Assembly: GCF_024171815.1 (NCBI RefSeq)
Contig: NZ_JAMTCJ010000002.1
Coordinates: forward strand, 1,116,001-1,180,000
Source of the DNA: Williamsia maris
GTDB taxonomy: Bacteria; Actinomycetota; Actinomycetes; Mycobacteriales; Mycobacteriaceae
DNA: 64,000 nucleotides
Direction: 5' to 3'
A program made the position numbers and the translations under genes. The notes beneath the pieces are model-generated. The model was given only the letters and a program-made list of their open reading frames with translations. It had not been told where the DNA came from and did no database searches. The first letter of the stretch is position 1, and every line of letters begins with the position of its first letter. Below, one piece after another: positions 42,973 to 53,400 of the stretch.

Positions 42973-43695
42973 ATGAGTACCGGATGCGTCAGCGCGACGA
43001 TGATGCGCCACCCGCACACGAACAATCCCGTCCGCCGGGCGGCGGAATGGTTCCGTTGCCGGTTCGGTCCGACGGCGACCGAGATGGGTGCGCAGAGCGT
43101 CGACACGCTGACCGGCGCCGTCACCGGTCGCGTCCGGTTCGTTAGCCGTTCCGATACCCCGCTCGCCGTCGGTGTCGGCGCCGCGAGCGACGGGACCGTG
43201 TTCGTGGAGACCGACGGGACCTACGTCTACGCCCCGATCTCCGCGGCACGCCACAAGGTGCGCCAGGCCGGTGTATCCGGCACCGACCGGTTCACGCTCA
43301 CCGCACGCAACCGCTTCGGCCGGTGCGCGGTGACGGTCCGGGTGCCGATCGTCCCGACCAACCGGGCGCCGTTGCTCGGGTCGGTGTCGGTGAACGTCCC
43401 GGATCGCGTCACCGGCGCGGTCACGGGATCCGTGTGCGCACTCGACCGGGAGGCCGACGCGGTCACCTGGTCCGCGTCGCGCCCACACCGGGGTCTGGTG
43501 ATGATGGCCTGCGACGGGACCTTCGTCTACGTGCCCACCCCGGAGGCGCGGGTGGATGCGGCGGCCCGCGGTGGGTCGACCAGCACCGCACACCACGACT
43601 CTTTCCTCATCGTCGCCGGCGACGGGCACGACGGGGTCACCTCGACCGAGGTGGTCGTCGCGATCAGCCCGGCGACGAATGCGCCGGTCGGCTGA
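42973..43695 (+). CDS. Small two-module VCBS/Ig-like protein, paralogue of the giant adhesin
   Basis: This 240-residue protein consists of a short leader and two VCBS/Ig-like modules: about 40-128 (DTLTGAVTGRVRF...DGTYVYAPI...DRFTLTARNRFGRCAVTVRVPIVP) and about 129-235 (DRVTGAVTGSVCALD...DGTFVYVPTPEAR...DSFLIVAGDGHDG). The NPVRRAAEWFRCRFGP lead-in resembles the NPLGDLVAAVFRRFQSVF segment of the 2,018-residue protein. Unlike that protein it has no visible signal peptide or Ser/Thr-rich stalk. It also has several cysteines, and its repeats are more diverged. The ATG at 42973 is chosen because the longer frame runs through the promoter element. Confidence 0.75.
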   Translation: MSTGCVSATMMRHPHTNNPVRRAAEWFRCRFGPTATEMGAQSVDTLTGAVTGRVRFVSRSDTPLAVGVGAASDGTVFVETDGTYVYAPISAARHKVRQAGVSGTDRFTLTARNRFGRCAVTVRVPIVPTNRAPLLGSVSVNVPDRVTGAVTGSVCALDREADAVTWSASRPHRGLVMMACDGTFVYVPTPEARVDAAARGGSTSTAHHDSFLIVAGDGHDGVTSTEVVVAISPATNAPVG

Positions 43696-46600
43696 TCGGA
43701 CGCAACGCGTCGATTCGGCGCCGCACCGCGGTGGCGGCGACGTCGTCGGCCAGGCGCCGTGCGCGTCCGATGGTCGCGTCCGATGCCTGTCCATCCCGTC
43801 TGACCTCGAGGAGAGTTGCGAGATAGGCGGTCTCGGCGTACCAGCCCATGAAGCCGCGTCGCTCGTGTTCGGTGAAGGCGACGTCGAGGTGGGCGGCGGC
43901 CCGGTCGAATCGACCGAGTGCGATCGCCAGTTCGGTCAGGTGATGGTCGACGACGCCGTAGATCGACGCCCACGTGATGGTGCTCTCGCCGGAGTGATCG
44001 AGGAGGAGGTCGTAGGCGATCTGGCAGACCTCGGCGTTCCCCACCTGCGCGGCCGCGCGCCCGATGGTGGCGATGGTGGCCAGCCACATGTGGTTCCTGG
44101 GGATCTCGTTGATCCGTCGCCGGTCGTACCAGTCGACGAGTTCGACCGCGGCGCCACGGTTCCCGACGTCGACGTACGCGGTCGCGAGGCAGACGCGGTA
44201 GGTGTCGACGATGTCGAGGCGCTCGATGATGCCGTCGGCCGCGGCCACGATCTCGGACATGTCGCCACGCAACGTCCGAAGGGCGAACAGCTGACCCAGC
44301 AGACGGCCGTAGGTGTAGGTGACCGCGGGTGAGGCGGGGATGTCGCGTAGCGCATCGAACGTCGATTCACACCGCTGGAGTCGACCGGCGGCCAGATCGA
44401 TCGAGAAGTCGATGTTGCGCACCAGCCAGGCCAACTCCGGGTCACGGGACACCCGTGCCGGGGTCAGTCCGGATCTCGTGCGTGCGGCAGCGGTGAGGTG
44501 TCCGTACTCGATCTGGTTGCGCGCGATCCACGTCGACATCAACGCGTCGACCCGCCGCGCCGGTGAATCGTCGAGCACGGTCATCAGCTCGGTGTACGCG
44601 GCGCGTCGCATCTCCGTGCAGAGCGGCGCCCGCAGGGCCACCAGGACCGCGGACAGGGCTGCGACGAGCGCCTCCTGGTCGCCGGAGACACGCGCCGCCC
44701 CGATGGATCGTGTCAGCAGATCGCGGAGCACGCGCGAATCGGCCAACCAGAGAAGCTCGATGGCCAACTGCGCCAACAGGCGCGCGGCCGCGGATCCGTC
44801 ACCGTGACCGTCTGACTCGAGGACATGGAGCGCGTCGTAGAGGGTGTCGATCCGCTCGTGATCGGAGTGGATGTGCACGTAGAGGGTGCCCGGCTGGTCG
44901 TTCGCCAGCGTCGCCGTCACCTGTAATTCGGTGTCGCCCAGCCGTTTGGCCATCGTGACCGCATCGAACAGCGTGGGTCGGAACGCCGGGTCACGCGCTT
45001 TGCGCTGTGCGCGACCGAGGTCGACGAGCAGCCGACATCGTTGGGCCGAATCGCCACGCGGGAGAAGTTGCTCGGCCGCACTCGTGTAGAACACCACCGC
45101 GTCCTCGTAGGCGCCGATCGACATCGCGCTGTCGCCGGCCCTGCGGGAGAACTCGGCTGCGCGCGGGCGCTCGGAGTCCAGGCCACGGCTGAAGTGGTAG
45201 GCGAGCCGGGAGTAGTCCTCGGCGGCCGTGACACCACCCAGATGCTCCGAGGTCCGCGCCACCCGGGTGTGCATCTCCGCTCGCCTGCGGCCGGTGACGC
45301 CCTCGTAGACTGCCTCCTGCACCAGCGGGTGGCGCAACCGGACTTTGGTTTCCGTCGGGTTCTCGGTCACGAGCCGGTTGCGCACCAGCTCGTCGAGCGC
45401 GTCGGCGAACGCGATGTCGTCGAGATCGGATGCGACGGAGCGCAACACGAGACGCTGCGACACCATGCCGACCACCGAGCACAGTTGCAGCAGCACGAGC
45501 GCGGCAGGGGACAGCAGTCGCTCCCGCTGGGCGACAGACTCGGCGACCGACGCAGGTAGCGTGCCGCCGGCACCCGGTTCGTAGGAACCGATCAGCGAGG
45601 CCACGAACAGCGGGAGCCCGTCCGTGCGTTCGTAGAGGGTGACCGGATCGAGGGCGGTGTCCGCGGCGTCGACCAGCGCACCGATCTCGGCGAGGCTGAA
45701 CCCACCCAGATGCAGGCGCTGCACCCCGCTCGACCGGGTCGGCGCCGCCAGGGTCGCGCGGATGTCCGCGCCGTCCGCGAGCTCGTCACGCACTGTCGCG
45801 ACCACGCACAGCCGGCTCTGCTCGGATGCGTGGATCAGGTAGCGGATGACCGCCAGCGTCGCGGCCGACGCCCAGTGCAGGTCGTCGATCACCAGAACCG
45901 TCGGCCCCGACCTGACCGGCGACGTCAACCAGTCGAGAACGGCGGTCATGATGACTGCGCGCTCATCGACTTCGGTTCGTGCGGGTGCCATCTCACCGAA
46001 GCGTCGCACTGCGTTGGGGACCAGGCGCAGGATGTCGGTGCCGTTGCTGCGCAACCATTGACGGGCCTCGGTCATGCCCAACGCGTCGAGTTCGCGACCG
46101 ACGGCCTCGACGAACGGTTCGAAGGGCACGACGGCCTCGTCGCTGCACCGGCCGAAAAGGATGTGGGCCCCGGCCGCATGCGCACGCCTCATGACCTCGA
46201 GCGCGATGGTGGTCTTGCCGCTGCCGGCCTCCCCGGCGACGACGACGAACTGTCCGCGGCCCCGGTCGGCACGACCGATGGCCTCGGTGATGGTCACCAA
46301 CTCGGCTCCGCGACCGACGAAGTCGTCGCCGATGTCGATGGTCGGCGATGGCACCCCAGAGCCGGCCAACGCAGAGCCGGGCACCGCAGAGTCGGGCTCG
46401 TCGGCCCGGAGTATCTGCAGGTAGAGGGATTCGGTCTCGGCCGACGGCGCGACCCCCAGCTCGTCGTCGAGGATCTGACGGCACCGGGCGGCCACCTGCA
46501 GTGCCTGCCCTCGTTCGCCCAGGGCCAGGTATCCGCTCATCGCCGTCCGATAGGCGCTCTCGCGCAACGGGTCGAGTGCGAGGAGCCCCTCGGCCGATGC

Positions 46601-47161
46601 GATCGCGCGCGCGGGTTCGCCCAGTGTCAGTGACCCGCTCGCATCGATCTCCAGAGCCCGTCGGCGCAGGTGTTGGGTCTCGGTGCGGACGTCGTCGGCC
46701 CACGCCCCCGCGGCGCCGGCCAGAGCGGGGGCGGCGGTGAGGTCGAGCGCTCGGCGGGCGTTCGCTACGGCCACACCCAGGTCGGCGTCGGGTGCGGCGC
46801 AGTAGCGCCGGACGAGTTCGATGTCGGTCATGAACCCGTCGGGCAGCGACAGCCGCACATTTCCGCCGCGCGACCGGACACTGCCGGCCGGCATCGCCGC
46901 CAACTCCATGGTGTCGCGCACGCGGGAGAGCACGCCGCGCAGAGCGGCGTTCCAGGACTGGGGGCGGTTGTCGGACCAGAGCAGACCCGCGAGCTCGTCC
47001 TGTGGGATCTCCCGGTGCCGGTTGACCGCCAGGTAGGCCAAGACCTCGACGCAGCGCGCGCCCCCGACCACCCGCGGGTGGACGACGTGTCCCCCGTGCA
47101 CGACCCGCACCTCGCCGATGAGGCGAATCGCAACCGCCTCGTCCAATTCCATTGTCACCAC
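43664..47161 (-). CDS. BTAD/SARP-type AAA-ATPase TPR transcriptional regulator
   Basis: This regulator has 1,165 residues. The N-terminus is an OmpR-like winged helix (IRLIGEVRVVHGG...GGARCVEVLAYLAVNRHREIPQDELAGLLW, about residues 10-100). A BTAD helical domain follows (about 110-250, ALDPLRESAYRTAMSGYLALGERGQALQVAARC). An AAA/STAND ATPase has Walker A VVAGEAGSGKTTIA (about 310) and Walker B TVLVIDDLHWASAATLAV (about 425). A long TPR-like C-terminal half ends it. Such proteins activate transcription in response to an unknown ligand. The gene is divergent from the giant adhesin gene, and its last 32 bases overlap the end of the small VCBS gene. GTG at 47161 or ATG at 47152 starts it. Confidence 0.9.
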   Translation of the reverse strand: MVTMELDEAVAIRLIGEVRVVHGGHVVHPRVVGGARCVEVLAYLAVNRHREIPQDELAGLLWSDNRPQSWNAALRGVLSRVRDTMELAAMPAGSVRSRGGNVRLSLPDGFMTDIELVRRYCAAPDADLGVAVANARRALDLTAAPALAGAAGAWADDVRTETQHLRRRALEIDASGSLTLGEPARAIASAEGLLALDPLRESAYRTAMSGYLALGERGQALQVAARCRQILDDELGVAPSAETESLYLQILRADEPDSAVPGSALAGSGVPSPTIDIGDDFVGRGAELVTITEAIGRADRGRGQFVVVAGEAGSGKTTIALEVMRRAHAAGAHILFGRCSDEAVVPFEPFVEAVGRELDALGMTEARQWLRSNGTDILRLVPNAVRRFGEMAPARTEVDERAVIMTAVLDWLTSPVRSGPTVLVIDDLHWASAATLAVIRYLIHASEQSRLCVVATVRDELADGADIRATLAAPTRSSGVQRLHLGGFSLAEIGALVDAADTALDPVTLYERTDGLPLFVASLIGSYEPGAGGTLPASVAESVAQRERLLSPAALVLLQLCSVVGMVSQRLVLRSVASDLDDIAFADALDELVRNRLVTENPTETKVRLRHPLVQEAVYEGVTGRRRAEMHTRVARTSEHLGGVTAAEDYSRLAYHFSRGLDSERPRAAEFSRRAGDSAMSIGAYEDAVVFYTSAAEQLLPRGDSAQRCRLLVDLGRAQRKARDPAFRPTLFDAVTMAKRLGDTELQVTATLANDQPGTLYVHIHSDHERIDTLYDALHVLESDGHGDGSAAARLLAQLAIELLWLADSRVLRDLLTRSIGAARVSGDQEALVAALSAVLVALRAPLCTEMRRAAYTELMTVLDDSPARRVDALMSTWIARNQIEYGHLTAAARTRSGLTPARVSRDPELAWLVRNIDFSIDLAAGRLQRCESTFDALRDIPASPAVTYTYGRLLGQLFALRTLRGDMSEIVAAADGIIERLDIVDTYRVCLATAYVDVGNRGAAVELVDWYDRRRINEIPRNHMWLATIATIGRAAAQVGNAEVCQIAYDLLLDHSGESTITWASIYGVVDHHLTELAIALGRFDRAAAHLDVAFTEHERRGFMGWYAETAYLATLLEVRRDGQASDATIGRARRLADDVAATAVRRRIDALRPISRPAHSSPG

Positions 47162-47283
47162 ACCACAGGCGGCCAGGACTGGGATTGCCGGTCGGTGCGC
47201 GCGATGCGGGCTGGTGCATCCACGTCCATTTAATCGAGCATAAACAACTGGCGATACCTAAGGAAATCATTGCTCCGGCGTAG

Positions 47284-47313
47284 ATTTACATTTTCTTTGC
47301 AATCCGTTCTTAG
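47284..47313 (+). promoter_or_regulatory. Promoter-like element before the giant adhesin gene
   Basis: This AT-rich element begins ATTTACATTT and contains TGCAATC. TTTACA (47285-47290) is spaced 17 bases from TCTTAG (47308-47313). It shares 23 of 29 bases with the element before the small VCBS gene. It lies 126 bases upstream of the giant gene ATG and 123 bases upstream of the divergent regulator start. Confidence 0.6.
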
Positions 47314-47438
47314 TGTGTCGGCGTAGCCCCGGGTGGTTGTGCTCGTCGTCGAATGATCAGTGCAGAAGTTGCTGGTAGCGCGGTGTGTGGTGTCTGGTCC
47401 GGGTTGTGCGCGAGGGCGCACCGACGAAACAGGGATCG

Positions 47439-50400
47439 ATGAGTACTCACCGGGTGAACAATCGTGCGAAGGCCAAGGCTCGTGCCGCGAAGGCGGCGAA
47501 GGCGGGTCAGGGTCGGCATCGCAGTCCGCAGCATCACGAGGTGCCGACCTGGGTGAAGACCAGTGCGTTGACCGTCGGCTTGGGTGCGGTGCTGATCAGC
47601 GGATCAGGTCTCGCGAACGCCGAGACGGCGACCGGTGGCGGCGCGTCCTCGGGTGGGGCCAGTTCGTCAGACGATTCGTCGTCGACGACCCGGACGGTGT
47701 CGCCGGCGTCGACGTCGGCCGCTGATTCTGCGACCGGTTCGTCGACGAGTGCGGCGTCGGGCACCCAAACCGGGACCGCGGGGAGCGGTTCGACCTCCAC
47801 TACCAGCGACAGCTCGGGTGCGCCGAGCACGTCGAGCAGTACGGGTATCGGCGGGACCTCGACCACCACTCCGGCGCCAGAGGAGAAGTCGTCTGAGGGG
47901 TCGACTCCGACCTCGACCGGTTCGGGGTCGACGTCGGGTTCGGGCTCGACCGGGGCCACGGCGCCTGCTGCGTCGACGCCGCCCGCCTCGACGCCGCCCG
48001 CCTCGACGCCGACTGCATCGGGGTCGGCCGGCTCCTCGTCCGGTGGTTCGGGGTCGAGTGCTCCGACCACCGCACCGACAACACCGGCATCGACGTCGTC
48101 GGGCACGCCCGGCATCACGTCGGGTCCGTCGTCGACTCCGTTGATCCCGTCGTCGACGTTGCCGGTGATGGGTTCGGCTCCGGCCGTCACAACGACGGGT
48201 GGGGGTTCGTCGGCGGTGTCGCTGGCCTCGGTGTCGGCTGTGTCGTCGTCGGCTCCGATGGTCGCGCCGGCGTCACAGGCGGTGGTGACGCCGTTGACGG
48301 CGTTGGCCGCTGTCGTCCTGTCGATCTTCGGTCTCAACGCGGGCAATGCGTCGACGACGCCGGTCGCGCCGGTGGCTCCGCCGAATCCGCTGGGCGACTT
48401 GGTCGCTGCGGTGTTCCGTCGGTTCCAGTCGGTGTTCTCGCCGTACCCGACGGTGCAGGGCCCGCAGATGGTCGATCCGTTGACAGGTGTGGTGACCGGT
48501 AGTGCGCAGTTCACGAGCCCGTTCTGGTTGCCGCAGTGGTACACCGTGACTGCGCCGACCAACGGCACCGTCACCATCGACAAGAACGGCCGGTACGTCT
48601 ACACGCCGTCGAAGACAGCGCCGATCACCGTGACCGGCGATTCGTTCACCGTCACCGCGCGCAACTGGATCTCGAAGTCATCAGTGACCGTGCAGGTCCC
48701 GATCGTCGCGACTGCACCTCCGACGCCGACCACCCCTGTTGTCGGCACCCCGGACCCGACGTCCGGTGCGATCACCGGGTCGGTGTCGGCGGGATCGAGC
48801 AATGGCACCCCGGTCACCTACATCGCTCCGTCGGCGACGAGCACCAAGGGCGGGACGGTCACCGTCACCGCCGGAGGCGCCTACACCTACACGCCCACCG
48901 CCGATTCGCGCCATCAGGCCGCGAAGACCGGTGCGCCGGCGTCGGCGACGCAGGACACGTTCACGGTGAACGCGACCGACGGACGTGGCGCGACGACGCA
49001 GATCGTGGTCACCGTCCCGCTGACCCCGCTCAACGCGGCCCCCGTCGCTCCCGCCACTCAGCCTGCCGGACAGACCAACCCGGCCACGGGGGCGGTCACC
49101 GGGACGGTGACGGTCACCGACGGCGACAAGGACCCGGTGAAGTACACGGGTCCGACGACCACCGCGGGAGGTACCGGTTCGTTGACGGTCAACCCCGACG
49201 GCACCTACACCTACACCCCGACCGCGACCGCCCAGCACAACGCGGCGTCGGCAACAGGCGCGAAGAGTGACACGTTCACTATCGTTGCTGATGACGGTTT
49301 CGGTGGCACTACCGAGATTGTGGTGACGGTCCCGATCACCGCGGTCAACGCCAATCCCGTTGGCGGCGTGCAGACGCCGGGGACCGTGGGTGCCGGTGGT
49401 GTGGTGAGTGGTGCGGTCACGACCACCGATGGTGACAACGACCCGGTGAAGTTCGCTCCGGCGACGACCACCAGCGCGAGCGGCACGTTCACGGTGAACG
49501 CGGACGGCAGCTACACCTACACCCCGACCGCTACGGCGCAGCACAACGCGGCCTCGGCGACGGGTGCGAAGAGCGACTCGTTCACCGTGGTCGCCGATGA
49601 CGGTTTCGGTGGCCGCACGGAGATTGTGGTGACGGTCCCGATCACTGCGGTCAACGCGAATCCCGTTGCCGAGGCTCCGACGCAGAGCGCCCCGGGTGTC
49701 GGTGGCGTGGTCACCGGCGCGGTGACGGTCACCGATGGCGACGGCGACACGCCCACCTACTCGGGCCCGACGGCCACCGCGGGAGGTACCGGTTCGTTGA
49801 CGGTCAACCCCGACGGCACCTACACCTACACCCCGACCGCGACGGCGCAGCACAACGCTGCGTCGCCCAACGGTGCCAAGACCGACACCTTCACCGTCGT
49901 CGTCGATGACGGTTTCGGTGGCACGACTCAGATCGTGGTGACGGTCCCGATCGCCGCAGTGAACGCGAATCCTGTTGCCGGCGTCCAGGCGCCCGGAACG
50001 GTGGGTGTCGGTGGTGTGGTGACCGGTGTGGTCACGACCACCGATGGCGACAACGACCCGGTGAAGTTCACTCCCGCGACGACCGTCAGCGCGAGCGGCA
50101 CGTTCACGGTGAACGCGGACGGCAGCTACACCTACACCCCGACCGCGGCGGCGCAGCACAACGCGGCCTCGGCGACGGGTGCGACGAGCGACTCGTTCAG
50201 CGTGGTCGCCGATGACGGTTTCGGTGGCCGCACGGAGATCCTGGTGACGGTACCCATCACCCCGGTCAACGCGGCTCCGGTGGTGTCGACGTCACCGTCG
50301 GTGTCGACGGTCGGCGTGGGCTACTTCCCGACCGGGGTACTGGTCGGGTCGGATGGTCGGACCTACGTCGTCAACCTGAGCAGCAATTCGGTGTCGGTGA

Positions 50401-53400
50401 TCGAGAACGGCGTCGTGGTCCAGACCATCGACGTGGGTAGCAGTCCACTCAGCGCCGCCGTCGGCTCGGACGGCAAGATCTACGTCACAAATCAGGGTGG
50501 CAACTCGGTGTCGGTGATCAACAACGGCGCGGTGGAGACGACGATCGATCTGGGTGTTCGTCCGGTCGGTATCGCGGCCGGAACTGACGGGCTCATCTAC
50601 GTGGCCACCGGCAGCGGCGTGTCGGTGATCAGCAATGGTGTGGTGGAGTACACGATTCCGCTCGGGGCCGGCCCGGACGGCATTGCAGTCGGCACGGACG
50701 GTCGGGTCTATGTCGCGCAGATGGGCGGCGGATCGGTCGCGGTTATCCGGAACGGCGTCGTGGAATCGACGATCACAGTGGGTGCCGGTCCGGACGGTGT
50801 CGCCGTCGGACCGGACGGCACCGTGTATGTCACCAACAGTCAGTCGAACTCGGTGTCGGTGATCAAAGACGGTGCGGTGGTGTCGACGATCTCCGTGGGC
50901 ACCACCCCGAATCGTGTTGCTGTGGGCCAGGACGGCACCGTGTATGTCACCAACAGCGGTTCCGGCACGGTGTCGGTGATCAAGAACGGTGTAGTCGAGT
51001 CGACCATCAACGGGTTCGACTTCCCCTTCGGCGTTGCGGTGGGTTCTGACGGCATCGTCTATGTCACCAACCTGTTCGGCAGCACCACAACGATCATCAG
51101 GCCCGCCGACGTCACGGTCGGGGACCCGGACAGCTCGACCGGGGCGGTGTCGGGAACGGTGCGGGGATCGGACGCCGATGGTGACACCCTCACCTTCAGC
51201 GGTTCCGGCGCAACAACTTCCGGTGCCGTGGTGATCGATCCCGCGAGCGGGAAGTTCATCTACACCCCGACTGATGCGGCGCGGCACACGGCGGCGTCGG
51301 CAACAGGCGCGAAGACCGACACCTTCACGGTCACGGTGACCGACGGTTTCGGCGGATCGACCCCGGTGACCGTGACGGTCAACATCAGTCCGGTCAACGC
51401 GCCGCCGACGGTCACAACGTCACCTACGGTGTCGACGGTCGGTGTGGGTACCACTCCGACCGGTGTCGCGGTCGGTGCGGATGGTCGGACGTATGTCGTC
51501 AATCTGAGTAGCAACTCGGTGTCGGTGATCAGCAACGGCGTCGTGGTCGAGACCATCGGCGTCGGCGGTGGTCCACTGAGTGCAGTGGCCGGTTCGGACG
51601 GCAAGATCTACGTCACCAATCAGGATGGCAACTCGTTGTCGGTGATCAACGACGGTGCGGTGGAGACGACGATCGATCTGGGTGTTCGGCCGGTCGGTAT
51701 CGCGGCCGGTACTGACGGGCTGGTGTATGTGGCCACCGGCAGCGGGGTTTCGGTGATCAGCAACGGCGTCGTGGAGTCCACGATCCCGGTCGGCGCCGGC
51801 CCTGATGGCATTGCAGTCGGTTCGGATGGACGGGTGTACGTCGCGCAGATGGGCGGCGGATCGGTCGCGGTGATCAGGAACGGCGTCGTGGAGTCCACGA
51901 TCAAGGTGGGTAGTGGCCCAGATGGGATCGCAGCCGGGCCGGACGGCACGGTGTACGTCACCAACAGTCAGTCGAACACGGTGTCGGTGATCAAGAACGG
52001 TGTGGTGGTGTCGACGATCGATGTGGGCATCAACCCGAACCGCGTTGCGGTGGGCCCGGACGGCCGGGTGTACGTCAGCAACAGTTCGTCGAACACGGTG
52101 TCGGTGATCAACAACGGTGTGGTCGAGTCGACCATCGGCGGGTTCTCCTTCCCGTTCGGTGTGGCGGTGGGGTCGGATGGCATCGTCTACGTCACCAATC
52201 TGGCCGGCGGCAGTGCCACGGTGATCACGCCCGCGGGTGCCACCGTCAGCATTCCCAGTGCCTCCACCGGGGCGGTCTCGGGCGTTGTTCGAGTCACGGA
52301 CACCGATGGCGACACCCTTACCTACAGCGGTTCCGGGGCAACGACTTCCGGTGCTGTGGTGATCGATCCGGCGACCGGGAAGTTCATCTACACCCCGACC
52401 GACGCGGCACGGCACACCGCGGCGTCGGCTGCGGGTGCGAAGACGGATGCGTTCACCGTCACAGTGGACGATGGCCACGGCGAATCAACCCAGGTGATGG
52501 TTACCGTCGACATCAGTCCGACCAATGCCGCGCCGACCGTCGGGACGCAGATGGCCGGGACGGCCAACGCCATCACCGGTGTCGTGACCGGAGTGGTGTC
52601 AGTGACCGACGGCGACAGCGATGTCCTCACCTACTCCGCCCCGGCGAGGTCCGTGGGCGGCGGTGCCGTGTCCATCGATGCCCAGGGGAAATACACCTTC
52701 ACTCCGACGGATGCGGCGCGGGTGATCGCGACGTCAATGACGACGGATTCCTTCGTCGTCACCGTGTCCGACGGCCACGGCGGCGAGGTGCCGGTCTCAG
52801 TCGTTGTGACTGTTGCGCCTACTGCTTCGACCGGGGTCGCCGGGTCCACAGGGGTGTCGGGACCCGCGGGCAGCTCTGGCGCGACGGGCGTGACCGGCAC
52901 GGCGGGGCCAGATTTCGGGGCGATCGGTCTGGCCGGCCTGCCCTCGAACCCGACGAACGGTGCGGTGTCGGGTTTCCTGATCCCGGCGAACACCAGTGCA
53001 GGACCGTTCTCGTACTCAGCGCCGGCGAACAGTCCGGCGACCGGATCGGTGACGGTCACCTCCGGCGGTGTCTGGACGTTCACGCCCACCACGGCCGCAC
53101 AAGCGGCCGCAGCATCGGGCGGGGCCACCACCGATTCTTTCGTCATCACCGTGTCCAACGCGCAGGGCGCATCGACAGCTGTGACCATCGAGGTCCCGAT
53201 CACCACTGTCGCCTCGGGTACCGGCCCCGGCACGAAAGCCTCCTACTGCACCGGCAGACTCGTGACCACGTCCTCGACGCCGAGGTCATCGGGCGGCGTA
53301 TACGTCCCCCCATCGGGCGGCCTATATGTTGACGTCGGATCGGGCGCTATTTATAACGTCCCATCGGGCGGCGTGAATGTCCCCCCACCGGGCCCCGGGT

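Noticed and set aside
43664-47161. STAND-type antiphage defence ATPase
   Set aside because: The N-terminal OmpR-like winged helix plus BTAD domain indicates a transcription factor, and there is no nuclease, TIR or membrane effector domain.
48681-50159. 492-codon minus-strand frame rich in Arg and Gly
   Set aside because: It mirrors the VCBS repeats of the giant gene; its own repeats are only the complement of those modules.
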